NCBI GenBank assembly: GCA_036337945.1 | Contig: JAYZDF010000019.1 | Span: 1 to 23,563, forward strand | From: JAYZDF01 sp036337945 | GTDB lineage: Bacteria; Myxococcota; Kuafuiibacteriia; Kuafuiibacteriales; Kuafuiibacteriaceae | DNA: 23,563 nt | Direction: 5' to 3' | Shown: positions 7,825-15,110 of the stretch, piece by piece | How positions within the stretch are numbered: the first letter of the stretch is position 1 | Layout: the number at the start of each line of letters is the position of its first letter | The notes under the pieces: generated by a model | Database searches by the model: none | Told to the model about the DNA's origin: nothing | What the model saw: only the letters and a program-made list of their open reading frames with translations | Position numbers and translations under genes: made by a program

Positions 7825-9096
7825 ATGCAAGCCTTTATTATAAAGACCTCTGCTCACATTGTTCCCTTCGGTGAACACGTGAGTGAAATGCCGGTGGGTG
7901 GTGTGCCGCTTCAGCAATGGCAAAGTGACGCTCTCACAAAAAACGGGCTAGAGGTTCACTTTGTTGAGTCTGAGGCCGATATTCCTATAGATATTCCTCG
8001 TTTTGTTACTTTTGATAATGTTTTTTTCACGTTCCGAGGAATTCGGCTGTTCATCGAAGCCTGGAAAAAGAACGATAAACAATCAGCTCAATTCGCATTA
8101 CCAAAAGAATCGTTTTTTGTGCGCAATTTCTCCGATTTACAAGATTGCACGTTTATCGAAGACCATCGTACGTATCCGATCTGGCTCCTTCGCGCTAAAG
8201 AGAGAAATTCTAATGCAGCGACGCTTCCCATCGACTTTAGGGAATTAGTTCTTCGCATGCCAGTTCCTAAGTCAATTACCGGCTTCAATGACTGGGAGCA
8301 TACAATAACGACCTCAATTGCGCTTGAGGTGAGTCACTGGCTCCATGTTTTCCAAATGAACCTCCTAAGCATTCAAACCAGGTGGGTCGAACAAGCCATC
8401 ACCCATCCGGTCTGGTCTATCTGTCTTCTCTTGAAGGCAATAATAAGACGACCGTCTCTTCTCATTGCCTTACTTCGCTCTGACCGATTTACCGAAGCGC
8501 ATTCACTTCGGAAGATCATCGATGGGATTGCTCCTCATGCTAATATAAGAGGAACGAACGTCTCGATTCATCCCACGGCCATTGTTGAGGGTTGCATTAT
8601 TGGAGATAACGTAAAAATTGGTGCTCAAGCACTCGTGAGAAATTCTATAATTTCTGCCGGATCAACGCTTCAAGAAAGGGTAAATGTTGCATTTTCTGTT
8701 GTTGGAAAAGACTCGTTCGTGAGTAAACACTCCGTCGTTCATGCCTGTGCAAGCTTTGAGGAGGCGGATATGTGTATGCGTGGAATGCAATTCTGCCTTG
8801 TTGGACGAAGGGCAGCGCTTACTACCCGAGCAACACCAATCGATATTTCACCAGATAAACCTATCCGAGTAGAATTCAAAGGTACTGTCCAAGAAGTAAA
8901 GCAAAAGATGCTAGGTACTTGTTTTGGGCATAACGTATTCATTGGAGCCGATGTTTATATCGCTCCGGGACGAAGTATCCCGAATAATATAAAAATAGTA
9001 TCGGATACATCGAAAATTCTCACACGCGTTCCAGATAGCCTAGAACCGGGTGAAACGTACGCTGTAAAAGACTCAACCCTACATCAAATTGGGTAA
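7825..9096 (+). CDS. Degenerate nucleotidyltransferase-like domain plus left-handed beta-helix
   Basis: The protein has 423 residues. The first 230 or so recall the fold of sugar-phosphate nucleotidyltransferases: MPVGGVPLQQWQSDALTKNG matches the 'GGKPLIEH...L..L' stretch, and FVTFDNVFFT matches the 'DGDVFF' strand. The usual glycine-rich LAAGxGTR loop is absent; the N-terminus reads MQAFIIKTSAHIVPFGEHVS, so catalysis is doubtful. From about residue 245 hexapeptide repeats of a left-handed beta-helix appear (HPTAIVEGCIIGDNVKIGA, NSIISAGSTL, then CFGHNVFIGADVYIAPG). The general layout resembles GlmU or bifunctional NDP-sugar enzymes. It may be a regulatory or structural pseudoenzyme; the substrate is unknown. 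It sits 12 bp after the TPR gene and 12 bp before the MFS gene. Confidence 0.8.
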   Translation: MQAFIIKTSAHIVPFGEHVSEMPVGGVPLQQWQSDALTKNGLEVHFVESEADIPIDIPRFVTFDNVFFTFRGIRLFIEAWKKNDKQSAQFALPKESFFVRNFSDLQDCTFIEDHRTYPIWLLRAKERNSNAATLPIDFRELVLRMPVPKSITGFNDWEHTITTSIALEVSHWLHVFQMNLLSIQTRWVEQAITHPVWSICLLLKAIIRRPSLLIALLRSDRFTEAHSLRKIIDGIAPHANIRGTNVSIHPTAIVEGCIIGDNVKIGAQALVRNSIISAGSTLQERVNVAFSVVGKDSFVSKHSVVHACASFEEADMCMRGMQFCLVGRRAALTTRATPIDISPDKPIRVEFKGTVQEVKQKMLGTCFGHNVFIGADVYIAPGRSIPNNIKIVSDTSKILTRVPDSLEPGETYAVKDSTLHQIG

Positions 9097-9108
9097 TAGG
9101 TAGCCTTA

Positions 9109-10278
9109 GTGAGCTCAGTAAATAAGGGCTGGAAAAAGTTTGTTCCCAGCGCAGCGATATACGTCTTTCACTTTTCATGTGTTGGCATAATGATCACATT
9201 TCTTTCCCCTTACCTAGCAGACCTTGGATTTACGGGGACACAAATTGGATTACTACTATCGCTTCCAGCGGTTGCTCGAGTACTTTCACCGTTGCTTTGG
9301 GGCTACATGGCCGACAAAACAGGTCGGACAGTTGGAGTACTAAGGTTAGTGATCGTACTAAGCTTATTAACTCCTCTACTTTTCTTAGAAGCCCGGAGCT
9401 TTACGGGCATTGCAATTATCTTGTTTGTCTTCGCAAGCACAAAGACGGCGGTGCCCGCCCTGAATGATGCGGTTACTATGAAGATGATTAAACAGTTTGG
9501 AGGTCTGTACAGCGATATACGAGTGTGGGGGTCAATTGGGTTTGTCGTAAGCGCTGTTGTGATGGGCAAGCTAATCGAAGGCTCTCAAGACTATGCGAAG
9601 CTCTCCGTAATTGCCCTCACAGGATGCTACGCCATCACGCTTATTGCGTCTTTATTTCTCAATTCAAAGGGCATTGAACATAAACCTGTGAACTACCGCT
9701 CCGTTCAAAAGCTTTTTGAGAACCGAAGAATTGTTGTATTATTTCTCGCCTCAAGCCTTCATTGGGCTTCAACAATGCCTTATCACGGGTTTCTTCCTGT
9801 TCACGTGCGGGAAATACAAATGGCAAGCTCGATTGCCGGCGTATGTTTTGGAGTTGCAGGCGTTGCTGAGATTATAATGATGAGCCAGTCAAGAAGGCTT
9901 TTTCAGATTTTCAAACCTCATCAACTCTTCGCACTATCTTTACTTGTAACGGGTTTAAGGTGGTTTGTTATGACTCTTAATTTGAACGAGAGTCTCCTTG
10001 TGGCGATTCAATTTCTTCACGCGTTTACCTTCACCGGCTTCTTTGTCTCAGCCATTGAAATTATTTTAGAGGAGATCCCAGATGAATTACGAGCGACAGG
10101 GCAAGGTCTCTTTTTTGCTGCTTCTTTCGGCTTAGGAGGCGGTATTGGTTCGGTTTTGGCTGGCTATGCTTTCGAAATTCGAGGTGGAGAAGCATCGTTT
10201 ATGGTTGGTGGCTTCTTATCTTTATTCGCTCTATTCGTTTCGCGAGGACTTGGGCCTCAGCAGTCAGATAATGGGTAA
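9109..10278 (+). CDS. MFS transporter, HcaT/LacY-like subgroup
   Basis: This 389-residue inner-membrane carrier has about 12 hydrophobic helices. The loop after helix 2 shows the MFS signature WGYMADKTGR. A further motif, YSDIRVWGSIGF, is typical of the HcaT-type (3-phenylpropionate permease-like) 'MFS_1_like' subgroup. The C-terminal half carries FFAASFGLGGGIGS. The substrate cannot be predicted. The GTG start has AGG (9098-9100) eight bases upstream as a weak Shine-Dalgarno site. The end of the gene overlaps the 3' end of the opposing YkgJ-type gene by 15 bp. Confidence 0.85.
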   Translation: MSSVNKGWKKFVPSAAIYVFHFSCVGIMITFLSPYLADLGFTGTQIGLLLSLPAVARVLSPLLWGYMADKTGRTVGVLRLVIVLSLLTPLLFLEARSFTGIAIILFVFASTKTAVPALNDAVTMKMIKQFGGLYSDIRVWGSIGFVVSAVVMGKLIEGSQDYAKLSVIALTGCYAITLIASLFLNSKGIEHKPVNYRSVQKLFENRRIVVLFLASSLHWASTMPYHGFLPVHVREIQMASSIAGVCFGVAGVAEIIMMSQSRRLFQIFKPHQLFALSLLVTGLRWFVMTLNLNESLLVAIQFLHAFTFTGFFVSAIEIILEEIPDELRATGQGLFFAASFGLGGGIGSVLAGYAFEIRGGEASFMVGGFLSLFALFVSRGLGPQQSDNG

Positions 10279-11028
10279 GGACCCTGCCAATTCCTCAAAC
10301 TCGGGATTTTGAGGGTCGCTTAGAAATACTCCAATTCCTAGTTCATTGAGTCTTTTTCGCGCATGAATGAGTAGCACGGCATCTTTTATCCTTTCATTGT
10401 ACGTTTGCCCCGCTCCTTCAATCATTTGTACACCCCGGGCGTTATGTTCGGGAGAGCAGCTCTTTGACTGACACCTGCTTCCCCAAAAGACCTTTTTTTT
10501 AGAAGCGTTGAGTGAGTAAGGAAAACGTTCGCAAGAGAGTGGCCAGTGAGGATACAAAGAGCATTTTAAGTTTTTATCTAGAGCAGCACACATTCGGTAA
10601 GGACCAAGTTGTTTCAGAACAGGCAAGGTAAGCCAGAGTTCTGACCCCATAAGCTCAAAAAGAGCTGGTCTCTGACTCATCATTTGCTCTGTGAACCTCG
10701 GTTTTTGTTTCGCTATGAGATCAGTACGGCCAAGGTCAATAAGCTGGGCTATATCACTCAATCGCAGTGAAACGACGTTTTCGGCTCCCTGACAGCAAAT
10801 ATCCTCGCAGTTTGGACAATCAGGAACTGTGCCGGCCGGAACGATACTTACTATTTTTTTCAAGTCGATTGGCCGAACGTCGTAAATCGCGCGCAGAGAC
10901 AGCTCCCTAAGAAATCGAGGAGAGAGCAAACGTTTCCACTTACTCTCGTAGTCTTTCCAAAGCAGATCAAGCGCCTGGCTAATGCTCTCTTTGTTAGAAA
11001 TCGTGGAATTTGGTTCTACCTGACTCAA
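10264..11028 (-). CDS. YkgJ-family Cys-cluster (Zn/Fe-chelating) protein
   Basis: This is a 254-residue cytoplasmic protein with the cysteine pattern of the YkgJ/UPF0153 family. The first cluster is CPNCEDICC (Cys71, 74, 78, 79). A second is CAALDKNLKCSLYPHWPLSC, with the YP-x(2)-P-x(2)-C signature followed by FPY. A third is SRCQSKSC. Proteins of this family are thought to bind zinc or an iron-sulfur cluster; the biological role is poorly known. The start is a TTG five bases beyond the moaC stop, so the gene is likely cotranscribed with moaC. A TAGAAT sequence (11036-11031, minus strand) just upstream could be a -10 box but lies too close (two bases) to place the mRNA start before the TTG. 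Confidence 0.85.
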   Translation of the reverse strand: MSQVEPNSTISNKESISQALDLLWKDYESKWKRLLSPRFLRELSLRAIYDVRPIDLKKIVSIVPAGTVPDCPNCEDICCQGAENVVSLRLSDIAQLIDLGRTDLIAKQKPRFTEQMMSQRPALFELMGSELWLTLPVLKQLGPYRMCAALDKNLKCSLYPHWPLSCERFPYSLNASKKKVFWGSRCQSKSCSPEHNARGVQMIEGAGQTYNERIKDAVLLIHARKRLNELGIGVFLSDPQNPEFEELAGSLPII

Positions 11029-11033
11029 GGATT

Positions 11034-11750
11034 CTATTTCGCTTTTTTTGTTTTTTTAGAGACTTTCGTCGAGGACGATTTTTGCTTTTTAGTCACCTTT
11101 CGCTTCGGAGAAGATGACACTTTCTTTTTAGAAGACGTTTTTGAAACCTTCTTCTTCGTCGACGGTTTTTTGCGTTTTGAAGAAGACTTTGAAGTGCTCT
11201 TCTTGCGTGGAAATCGCTGCTTCTCCACGCTTTGGTCGTCGCGAAGATAATTGCCGCTCTGCCCGCCAGATTTCAATAAAAGCTGCAGTCCGTCAATAAC
11301 CATCGCGCGATCATATTTTTTGGCCATATCGTAGATTGTCATCGCCGCGGTCGATGCGGTGACGAGAGCCTCCAGTTCAACACCGGTGACAGAAGTAGTT
11401 TCGGTACGTGCCTCAATCCGGACGCTATTTTGCGCCTCATCAAAATCGATATCGACAGCAACGTGAGTTAGTGGCACTGGATGGGCAAGCGGAATGAGAT
11501 CTGCCGTTTTTTTACTCGCGGCTATACCAGCGACCCTCGCAACGCTTATTGCGTCACCTTTGTATAGAGCTCCTTGCCTGAGCAATTCTAATGTCTCAGG
11601 TTTCATACGAACATACACTTCAGCGACGGCAATTCGGTGAGTAGGAAGTTTACCCCCAACATCGACCATTCTCGCCCGGCCAGAACCATCTAAATGGGGA
11701 AGTTCTTCGAATACCTCCGCTGGATTCATTCTTTTGTCTCTTGAAACCAT
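11034..11750 (-). CDS. moaC: MoaC, cyclic pyranopterin monophosphate synthase, with Lys/Ser-rich tail
   Basis: MoaC acts after MoaA in molybdenum cofactor synthesis, making cyclic pyranopterin monophosphate. The core runs from HLDGSGRARMVDVGGK to KSGGQSGNYLRDD. It keeps IPLAHPVPLTHV (active-site His), TGVELEALVTAS, IYDMAKKYDRAMVI (Asp and Lys equivalent to the catalytic pair) and KSGGQSG. I chose ATG at 11750 (238 residues); ATG at 11729 is also possible, and a longest frame from 11855 would overlap the divergent protease gene. After the core come about 57 residues that are nearly all Lys, Ser, Thr, Arg and Val, of which 24 are Lys. This histone-H1-like tail is not part of normal MoaC (E. coli MoaC is about 160 residues). 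No other moa genes are nearby. Confidence 0.92.
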   Translation of the reverse strand: MVSRDKRMNPAEVFEELPHLDGSGRARMVDVGGKLPTHRIAVAEVYVRMKPETLELLRQGALYKGDAISVARVAGIAASKKTADLIPLAHPVPLTHVAVDIDFDEAQNSVRIEARTETTSVTGVELEALVTASTAAMTIYDMAKKYDRAMVIDGLQLLLKSGGQSGNYLRDDQSVEKQRFPRKKSTSKSSSKRKKPSTKKKVSKTSSKKKVSSSPKRKVTKKQKSSSTKVSKKTKKAK

Positions 11751-11757
11751 GCGTTGA

Positions 11758-11766
11758 CTCTTAGCA
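11758..11766 (-). promoter_or_regulatory. Candidate extended -10 (TGCTAAGAG) for moaC
   Basis: On the minus strand TG-C-TAAGAG ends seven bases before the ATG at 11750. The last base of the hexamer is G instead of T, so the match is imperfect. It lies back-to-back with the candidate protease promoter at 11799-11807. Confidence 0.3.
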
Positions 11767-11798
11767 AAAATTGATAGGTGCGCACAGGTGATCCTGTG

Positions 11799-11807
11799 TG
11801 ATATCGT
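11799..11807 (+). promoter_or_regulatory. Extended -10 (TGATATCGT) for the matrixin gene
   Basis: TG-A-TATCGT is a TGnTANNNT extended -10. It ends seven bases before TTG at 11815, which gives the protease a clean signal peptide. An upstream in-frame GTG at 11788 would put this box inside the coding region. Confidence 0.45.
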
Positions 11808-11814
11808 TCGAACG

Positions 11815-12744
11815 TTGTCTGTTCTACAAACAAAAGCAAAACTCGGAATTGTCATTGGTAGTTTGCTACAATTCGTGATCGCTGGCGATGCCTGGAGCTA
11901 CGAATGCTCTCGCGTCAACTATGATGATCCGGCAGCGGTTAGCCAGGTTTGGCGACAAACCTGTATTCCTTTCTTTATTTCCGACCAAAGTCTGTTGTTT
12001 CAAAACACCAATACCGCAAGTATCGCTATCCAAAGCTTTAATAGATGGAGCTCACAAACGGAGAGTTGTACATCGTTGGTTTTCCAGTACGGTGGTTACG
12101 TAAGCGAAGGCGCCTTCTTTGATAGAAATACACCTTCCAACAACAGAAATGTACTCACATCCGTAGATTCAGAGATCGATCTTGAAAGACTCATCGATCA
12201 AGGACTGTGGCCACAAGCAGACTTAGTGGCTATCACGCTAACGAGGTACGAACCGAATACAGGTGAAATTGTCGACGCGGACATTGTTGTGAATGCCGCG
12301 AAGTTCTCGATTATCGAAATTGATCCAGCTGTTTCATGCGGGAATAACTCGGATACTCACGACCTCGAGAACACCTTGGTGCACGAAGTAGGTCATTTCA
12401 TCGGATTTGCGCATGTCACAGACGCAGATGCGACCATGTTTGCAAACGCGAAGAGTTGCGAAACAAAAAAACGAGACCTTTCAGCGGACGATCTGGGCGG
12501 ACTGTGTTCTGTCTACCCAGCATTCGGACCAATCGTAACTTGTTCTCCGAGTCTTAGCGGGTACGATGCGACTGGAATTACAGCATTTCGTAGTCAATGC
12601 GCTCGCTACACTTCGTCACAAGAGGTCGAAGGATGCGATTGCTCAACACTGCACTCACGTCGGACACCTGATTTAGTAAACATCGGCTTGTTACTTCTTA
12701 TGGTCGGGGGCTTTCTGCTCCGAAGACAAACATTCTTTAGGTAG
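11815..12744 (+). CDS. Exported matrixin-like zinc metalloprotease with MYXO-CTERM-like tail
   Basis: This 309-residue protein is likely secreted or surface-anchored. The signal peptide from TTG 11815 is MSVLQTKAKLGIVIGSLLQF, continuing to a predicted cleavage near AWS/YECS. The zinc site is HEVGHFIGFAH (His190, His194, His200; catalytic Glu191), followed by a Met-turn candidate (ATMF, Met208), as in matrixins/metzincins (peptidase family M10-like). The C-terminus has a Cys pair (GCDCS, Cys275 and Cys277), a spacer, a hydrophobic helix (IGLLLLMVGGFLL) and RRQTFFR. This matches the Cys/TM/Arg layout of MYXO-CTERM sorting signals known from Myxococcota. GTG at 11788 is an alternative start that adds nine residues. 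It is divergent from moaC with 64 bp between the starts. The substrate is unknown. Confidence 0.87.
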   Translation: MSVLQTKAKLGIVIGSLLQFVIAGDAWSYECSRVNYDDPAAVSQVWRQTCIPFFISDQSLLFQNTNTASIAIQSFNRWSSQTESCTSLVFQYGGYVSEGAFFDRNTPSNNRNVLTSVDSEIDLERLIDQGLWPQADLVAITLTRYEPNTGEIVDADIVVNAAKFSIIEIDPAVSCGNNSDTHDLENTLVHEVGHFIGFAHVTDADATMFANAKSCETKKRDLSADDLGGLCSVYPAFGPIVTCSPSLSGYDATGITAFRSQCARYTSSQEVEGCDCSTLHSRRTPDLVNIGLLLLMVGGFLLRRQTFFR

Positions 12745-12822
12745 TTATTTTGATAAAGTTTTAGGTTGAGCGAACACGTTTCCCTATCAGGAAGGATCTA
12801 CGAAGAATACAGTCCAAGAAAC

Positions 12823-13368
12823 TTAGCGGAAAATAAACTTAAGAACTTCTTCGGAGATCATGAACTCGTCACCATCTCGAATTTTCTCTTTATTGATCCG
12901 AACACCGTCTTTCCAAACACCATTCGCAGAACCGAGATCGTCGATGAAATATTCGCCGTTTTCTCTCACAACGCTACCGTGTTGTCTGGACACCTTCGAA
13001 GATGGGATAACTAAATCACAGGTGCGACTGCGACCTATGATGAAAGTATCTTTCTCTATCTTGCACATATCCCCAGCGCTATTGACTACATACAACTGCT
13101 TTTTCGGCCGAGGAGGCTTAGGTCGCGGAGCCTGCTTAATAGGTTCGGGGGCCCTTGCTTGACCAGGTGAAGGGGCAGCTTCTAGCGCATTGTCCATGGC
13201 AGGCACTTCACGCTCTGCTGGCTTCAGAAAATTGAATCTTCTTGCCAACTCGTAAATTGCCTGATTGACGACCATGTGGCGGTCTGTGCCACAGTCTTCA
13301 GCAATGCGATTCAAGCAATCCCAAAGATGCTCTGCTATTTCTAACTCGCGGCGACTTCGACGCACCAT
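12823..13368 (-). CDS. Ribbon-helix-helix plus FHA domain protein
   Basis: The protein has 181 residues from ATG 13368. The N-terminal 45 or so fit an Arc/CopG-type ribbon-helix-helix: a basic strand RRSRRELEI, helix AEHLWDCLNRIAEDCG, then TDRHMVVNQAIYELARRF. A Pro/Lys/Ala linker follows (residues about 55-90, PRPKPPRPKK). The C-terminal FHA domain (about 92-181) carries the canonical phosphothreonine-binding residues: IIGRSRTCDL, SRQHGSV and LGSANGVWKDG. FHA domains bind pThr peptides and RHH domains usually bind DNA as dimers, so a phospho-dependent DNA-binding regulator is a reasonable inference. A longer in-frame ATG at 13452 adds 28 residues, but they would overlap the divergent lipoprotein gene, and the -10 spacing favours 13368. 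The Ser/Thr kinase at 2487 is a possible partner but is not linked. Confidence 0.82.
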   Translation of the reverse strand: MVRRSRRELEIAEHLWDCLNRIAEDCGTDRHMVVNQAIYELARRFNFLKPAEREVPAMDNALEAAPSPGQARAPEPIKQAPRPKPPRPKKQLYVVNSAGDMCKIEKDTFIIGRSRTCDLVIPSSKVSRQHGSVVRENGEYFIDDLGSANGVWKDGVRINKEKIRDGDEFMISEEVLKFIFR

Positions 13369-13375
13369 CGAGAGG

Positions 13376-13381
13376 AAACTA
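13376..13381 (-). promoter_or_regulatory. Candidate -10 (TAGTTT) for the RHH-FHA gene
   Basis: On the minus strand TAGTTT (13381-13376) ends seven bases before the ATG at 13368. No good -35 and no Shine-Dalgarno motif are seen at normal spacing, in line with a leaderless start. Confidence 0.4.
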
Positions 13382-13429
13382 GCTTGTATCGTTCCTTTCG
13401 AAAAGTTTTCGGTCAAAAATTTCAATGTT

Positions 13430-13903
13430 TTGCAATTTACCGGTCTTTGCATTACGGGTTTATACCTATCCAGTTGCTATCCTGGGGTGACTCAGGACCT
13501 GCACGCTTCGGTTGTGCAGCAATTTCTCGTCGCGCCTGGGCAAAATGAAGAAGCCATTTATGCAGATCCCAAACGGGGTTTAGGTCCTCCGGATGGAAGA
13601 ACAGTAGCACTTGGCCTCGGAAGTTCACTAAGTCTGCGTTTTTTTCGTCCGATCCCAAACGGTGCCGGGCCAGATCTATCTGTAATCGAACTGGGTCCAG
13701 ACGGGGCTCGAGCAAGAGTCGCAATCAGTGAAGATGGAGGGACATTTTTTGAGTACCCCCTTCCCGCAACCAGCGGAAACAGTACACTCTACGATTTCGA
13801 TTCTTTCGGCTTAAATAAAGTCACTGTTGTTCGCATTCGCGGGCTAGATAACTCAGGTGAAGATCCAGGTTTTGATCTAGATGCACTTGAGGCGCTTCAT
13901 TAG
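13430..13903 (+). CDS. Surface lipoprotein with 'LGPPD' beta-sandwich-like domain
   Basis: I take TTG at 13430 as the start, giving 157 residues. The N-terminus MQFTGLCITGLYLSSC ends in a lipobox-like LSSC, so Cys16 would be lipidated after signal-peptidase II cleavage. The reading frame is open further upstream (to 13265), but that part overlaps the divergent RHH-FHA gene and gives no signal peptide. The mature part has GLGPPDGRTVALGLGSSLSL, then PNGAGPDLSVIELG, VAISEDGGTFFEY and a calcium-site-like GEDPGFDLDALEAL end. This pattern recurs in extracellular proteins of Myxococcota and Planctomycetes; I give no functional name. The n-region lacks Lys/Arg, which is odd. hemW follows after 5 bp. 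Confidence 0.68.
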   Translation: MQFTGLCITGLYLSSCYPGVTQDLHASVVQQFLVAPGQNEEAIYADPKRGLGPPDGRTVALGLGSSLSLRFFRPIPNGAGPDLSVIELGPDGARARVAISEDGGTFFEYPLPATSGNSTLYDFDSFGLNKVTVVRIRGLDNSGEDPGFDLDALEALH

Positions 13904-13908
13904 CCGAC

Positions 13909-15110
13909 ATGAAACCGGTAGCACACGTCAGCAATCGCGACTTTGGTCTGTATATTCACTTCCCGTATTGTTTACGCGTGTGTCCTTATTGCGATTTCAA
14001 TGTGTATGCCGGGCCATTTAATGGGCAAAAGTATTGTGATGCTGTCATTCGCGAAATAGACAGTAGACAATCACAGTACTCCGGTTTCGGGCAGTTGCGG
14101 TCGATTTATTTTGGTGGCGGAACGCCGAGCCTTTGGGCAGCTAAACATATTCAACAAGTCATTCAGCACGCACAAGCATGCTTCGGCATTCAGCAATCCG
14201 CAGAAATCACGGTTGAATGTAATCCAGAAAATTTAGAATGTGATTACTTGGAGGAACTGGAAAGCGCCGGTGTAAACCGAATTTCGCTCGGGTCTCAGAG
14301 CATGGTGAATTCAGAACTTATTCAGCTTGGAAGACTTCATCAAGCGGAACAAACAGTCATCGCAATCGAAAACATTAAAAGACTGAAACTTGATGTGTCG
14401 GTAGACGTTATGTTCGGAATGCCAGGTCAACTCATCGAGGACGTAGTTCGGTCACTGGAATTACTCGTTGCGCTTCCGATCGATCACCTTTCAGCCTACG
14501 GTTTGACGATCGAACCCAATACGAATTTTGATCGAAGGCGTATCCGAGGAACTTTTCATCCGATGTCCTCCGATGAACAAGCAAAACGAATGGTCGCTTT
14601 GTGGCGCTACCTTGAAGAACAGGGTTTTGATCATTATGAAGTGTCAGCGTTTAGTCGCAAGGGTAAACGTGCGATTCATAACAGCCTGTACTGGATGAAT
14701 TCTCCGTACTTAGGAGTAGGCGCTGGAGCGCACAGCTATCTGCCTTCTCAGAGTGAGCAAGCAGCTACAAGAACAGAAACAATAAGAAATCCAGTCACTT
14801 ATAATAACAGCAATATGCCGGCTTTCGAAATGGAGGAACAACTCAGCGCTTGGGAGGAGCTGATAGAATTTTTGATGGTTCGCTCGCGAGTGAGTTGGGG
14901 CTTCAGCTATTCCGAGCTTCCAGAAATATCGAAAGTCGAACCCAAGGCTTTCAAGGTGCAACTTCAGAATTGTATTGATGAACTGAGCTCGGAAGGACTC
15001 GTCGTCTCTGACGATATACAGGTTTATCCCACGACTCGGGGCTTTCAATTTGCAGACACAGTCGCTCAGAAACTGGTGAACACACTCTCAGAACTGGTAC
15101 ATTATTGATG
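13909..15110 (+). CDS. hemW: HemW, radical-SAM heme chaperone
   Basis: This 399-residue protein belongs to the HemN-like radical-SAM family. The [4Fe-4S]-binding cysteines are Cys21, Cys25 and Cys28 in CLRVCPYCDF. The following Phe, where coproporphyrinogen dehydrogenase HemN has a fourth Cys, and the HNSLYW motif point to HemW. HemW binds heme and is thought to deliver it to target proteins; it is not the porphyrinogen oxidase. Other family marks are YIHFPY, YFGGGTPSLW, TVECNPENL, GVNRISLGSQS and GVGAGAHSYL. The coding stop is TGA at 15106-15108, within the first codons of the longest hrcA frame. hemW directly upstream of hrcA is common in bacteria. Confidence 0.92.
15095..15103 (+). promoter_or_regulatory. 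Extended -10 (TGGTACATT) inside the hemW 3' end, for hrcA
   Basis: TG-G-TACATT is a TGnTANNNT extended -10 that ends seven bases before the ATG at 15111, the third of three consecutive in-frame starts. No CIRCE repeat (TTAGCACTC-N9-GAGTGCTAA) is present here. Two imperfect direct repeats, CAGAAACTGGT (15067-15077) and CAGAACTGGT (15089-15098), lie 22 bp apart over the promoter. Confidence 0.45.

Noticed and set aside
11788..11855. Longer frames for both moaC (start 11855) and the matrixin gene (start 11788), overlapping head to head
   Set aside because: The extra MoaC residues are not part of the family and the extra matrixin residues spoil the signal peptide. The region fits better as a divergent promoter.
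12745..12822. Small inverted repeat TTCC-CTATCA-GGAA in the gap between the matrixin and RHH-FHA ends
   Set aside because: Four-base stem only; nothing else in this 78-bp convergent gap looks like a terminator, RNA or gene. A plus-strand frame at 12766 is a shadow of the FHA gene.
13265..13429. Upstream extension of the lipoprotein frame from 13265
   Set aside because: It is antisense to the RHH-FHA coding region, gives a basic low-complexity stretch with no family resemblance, and removes the lipoprotein signal from the N-terminus.
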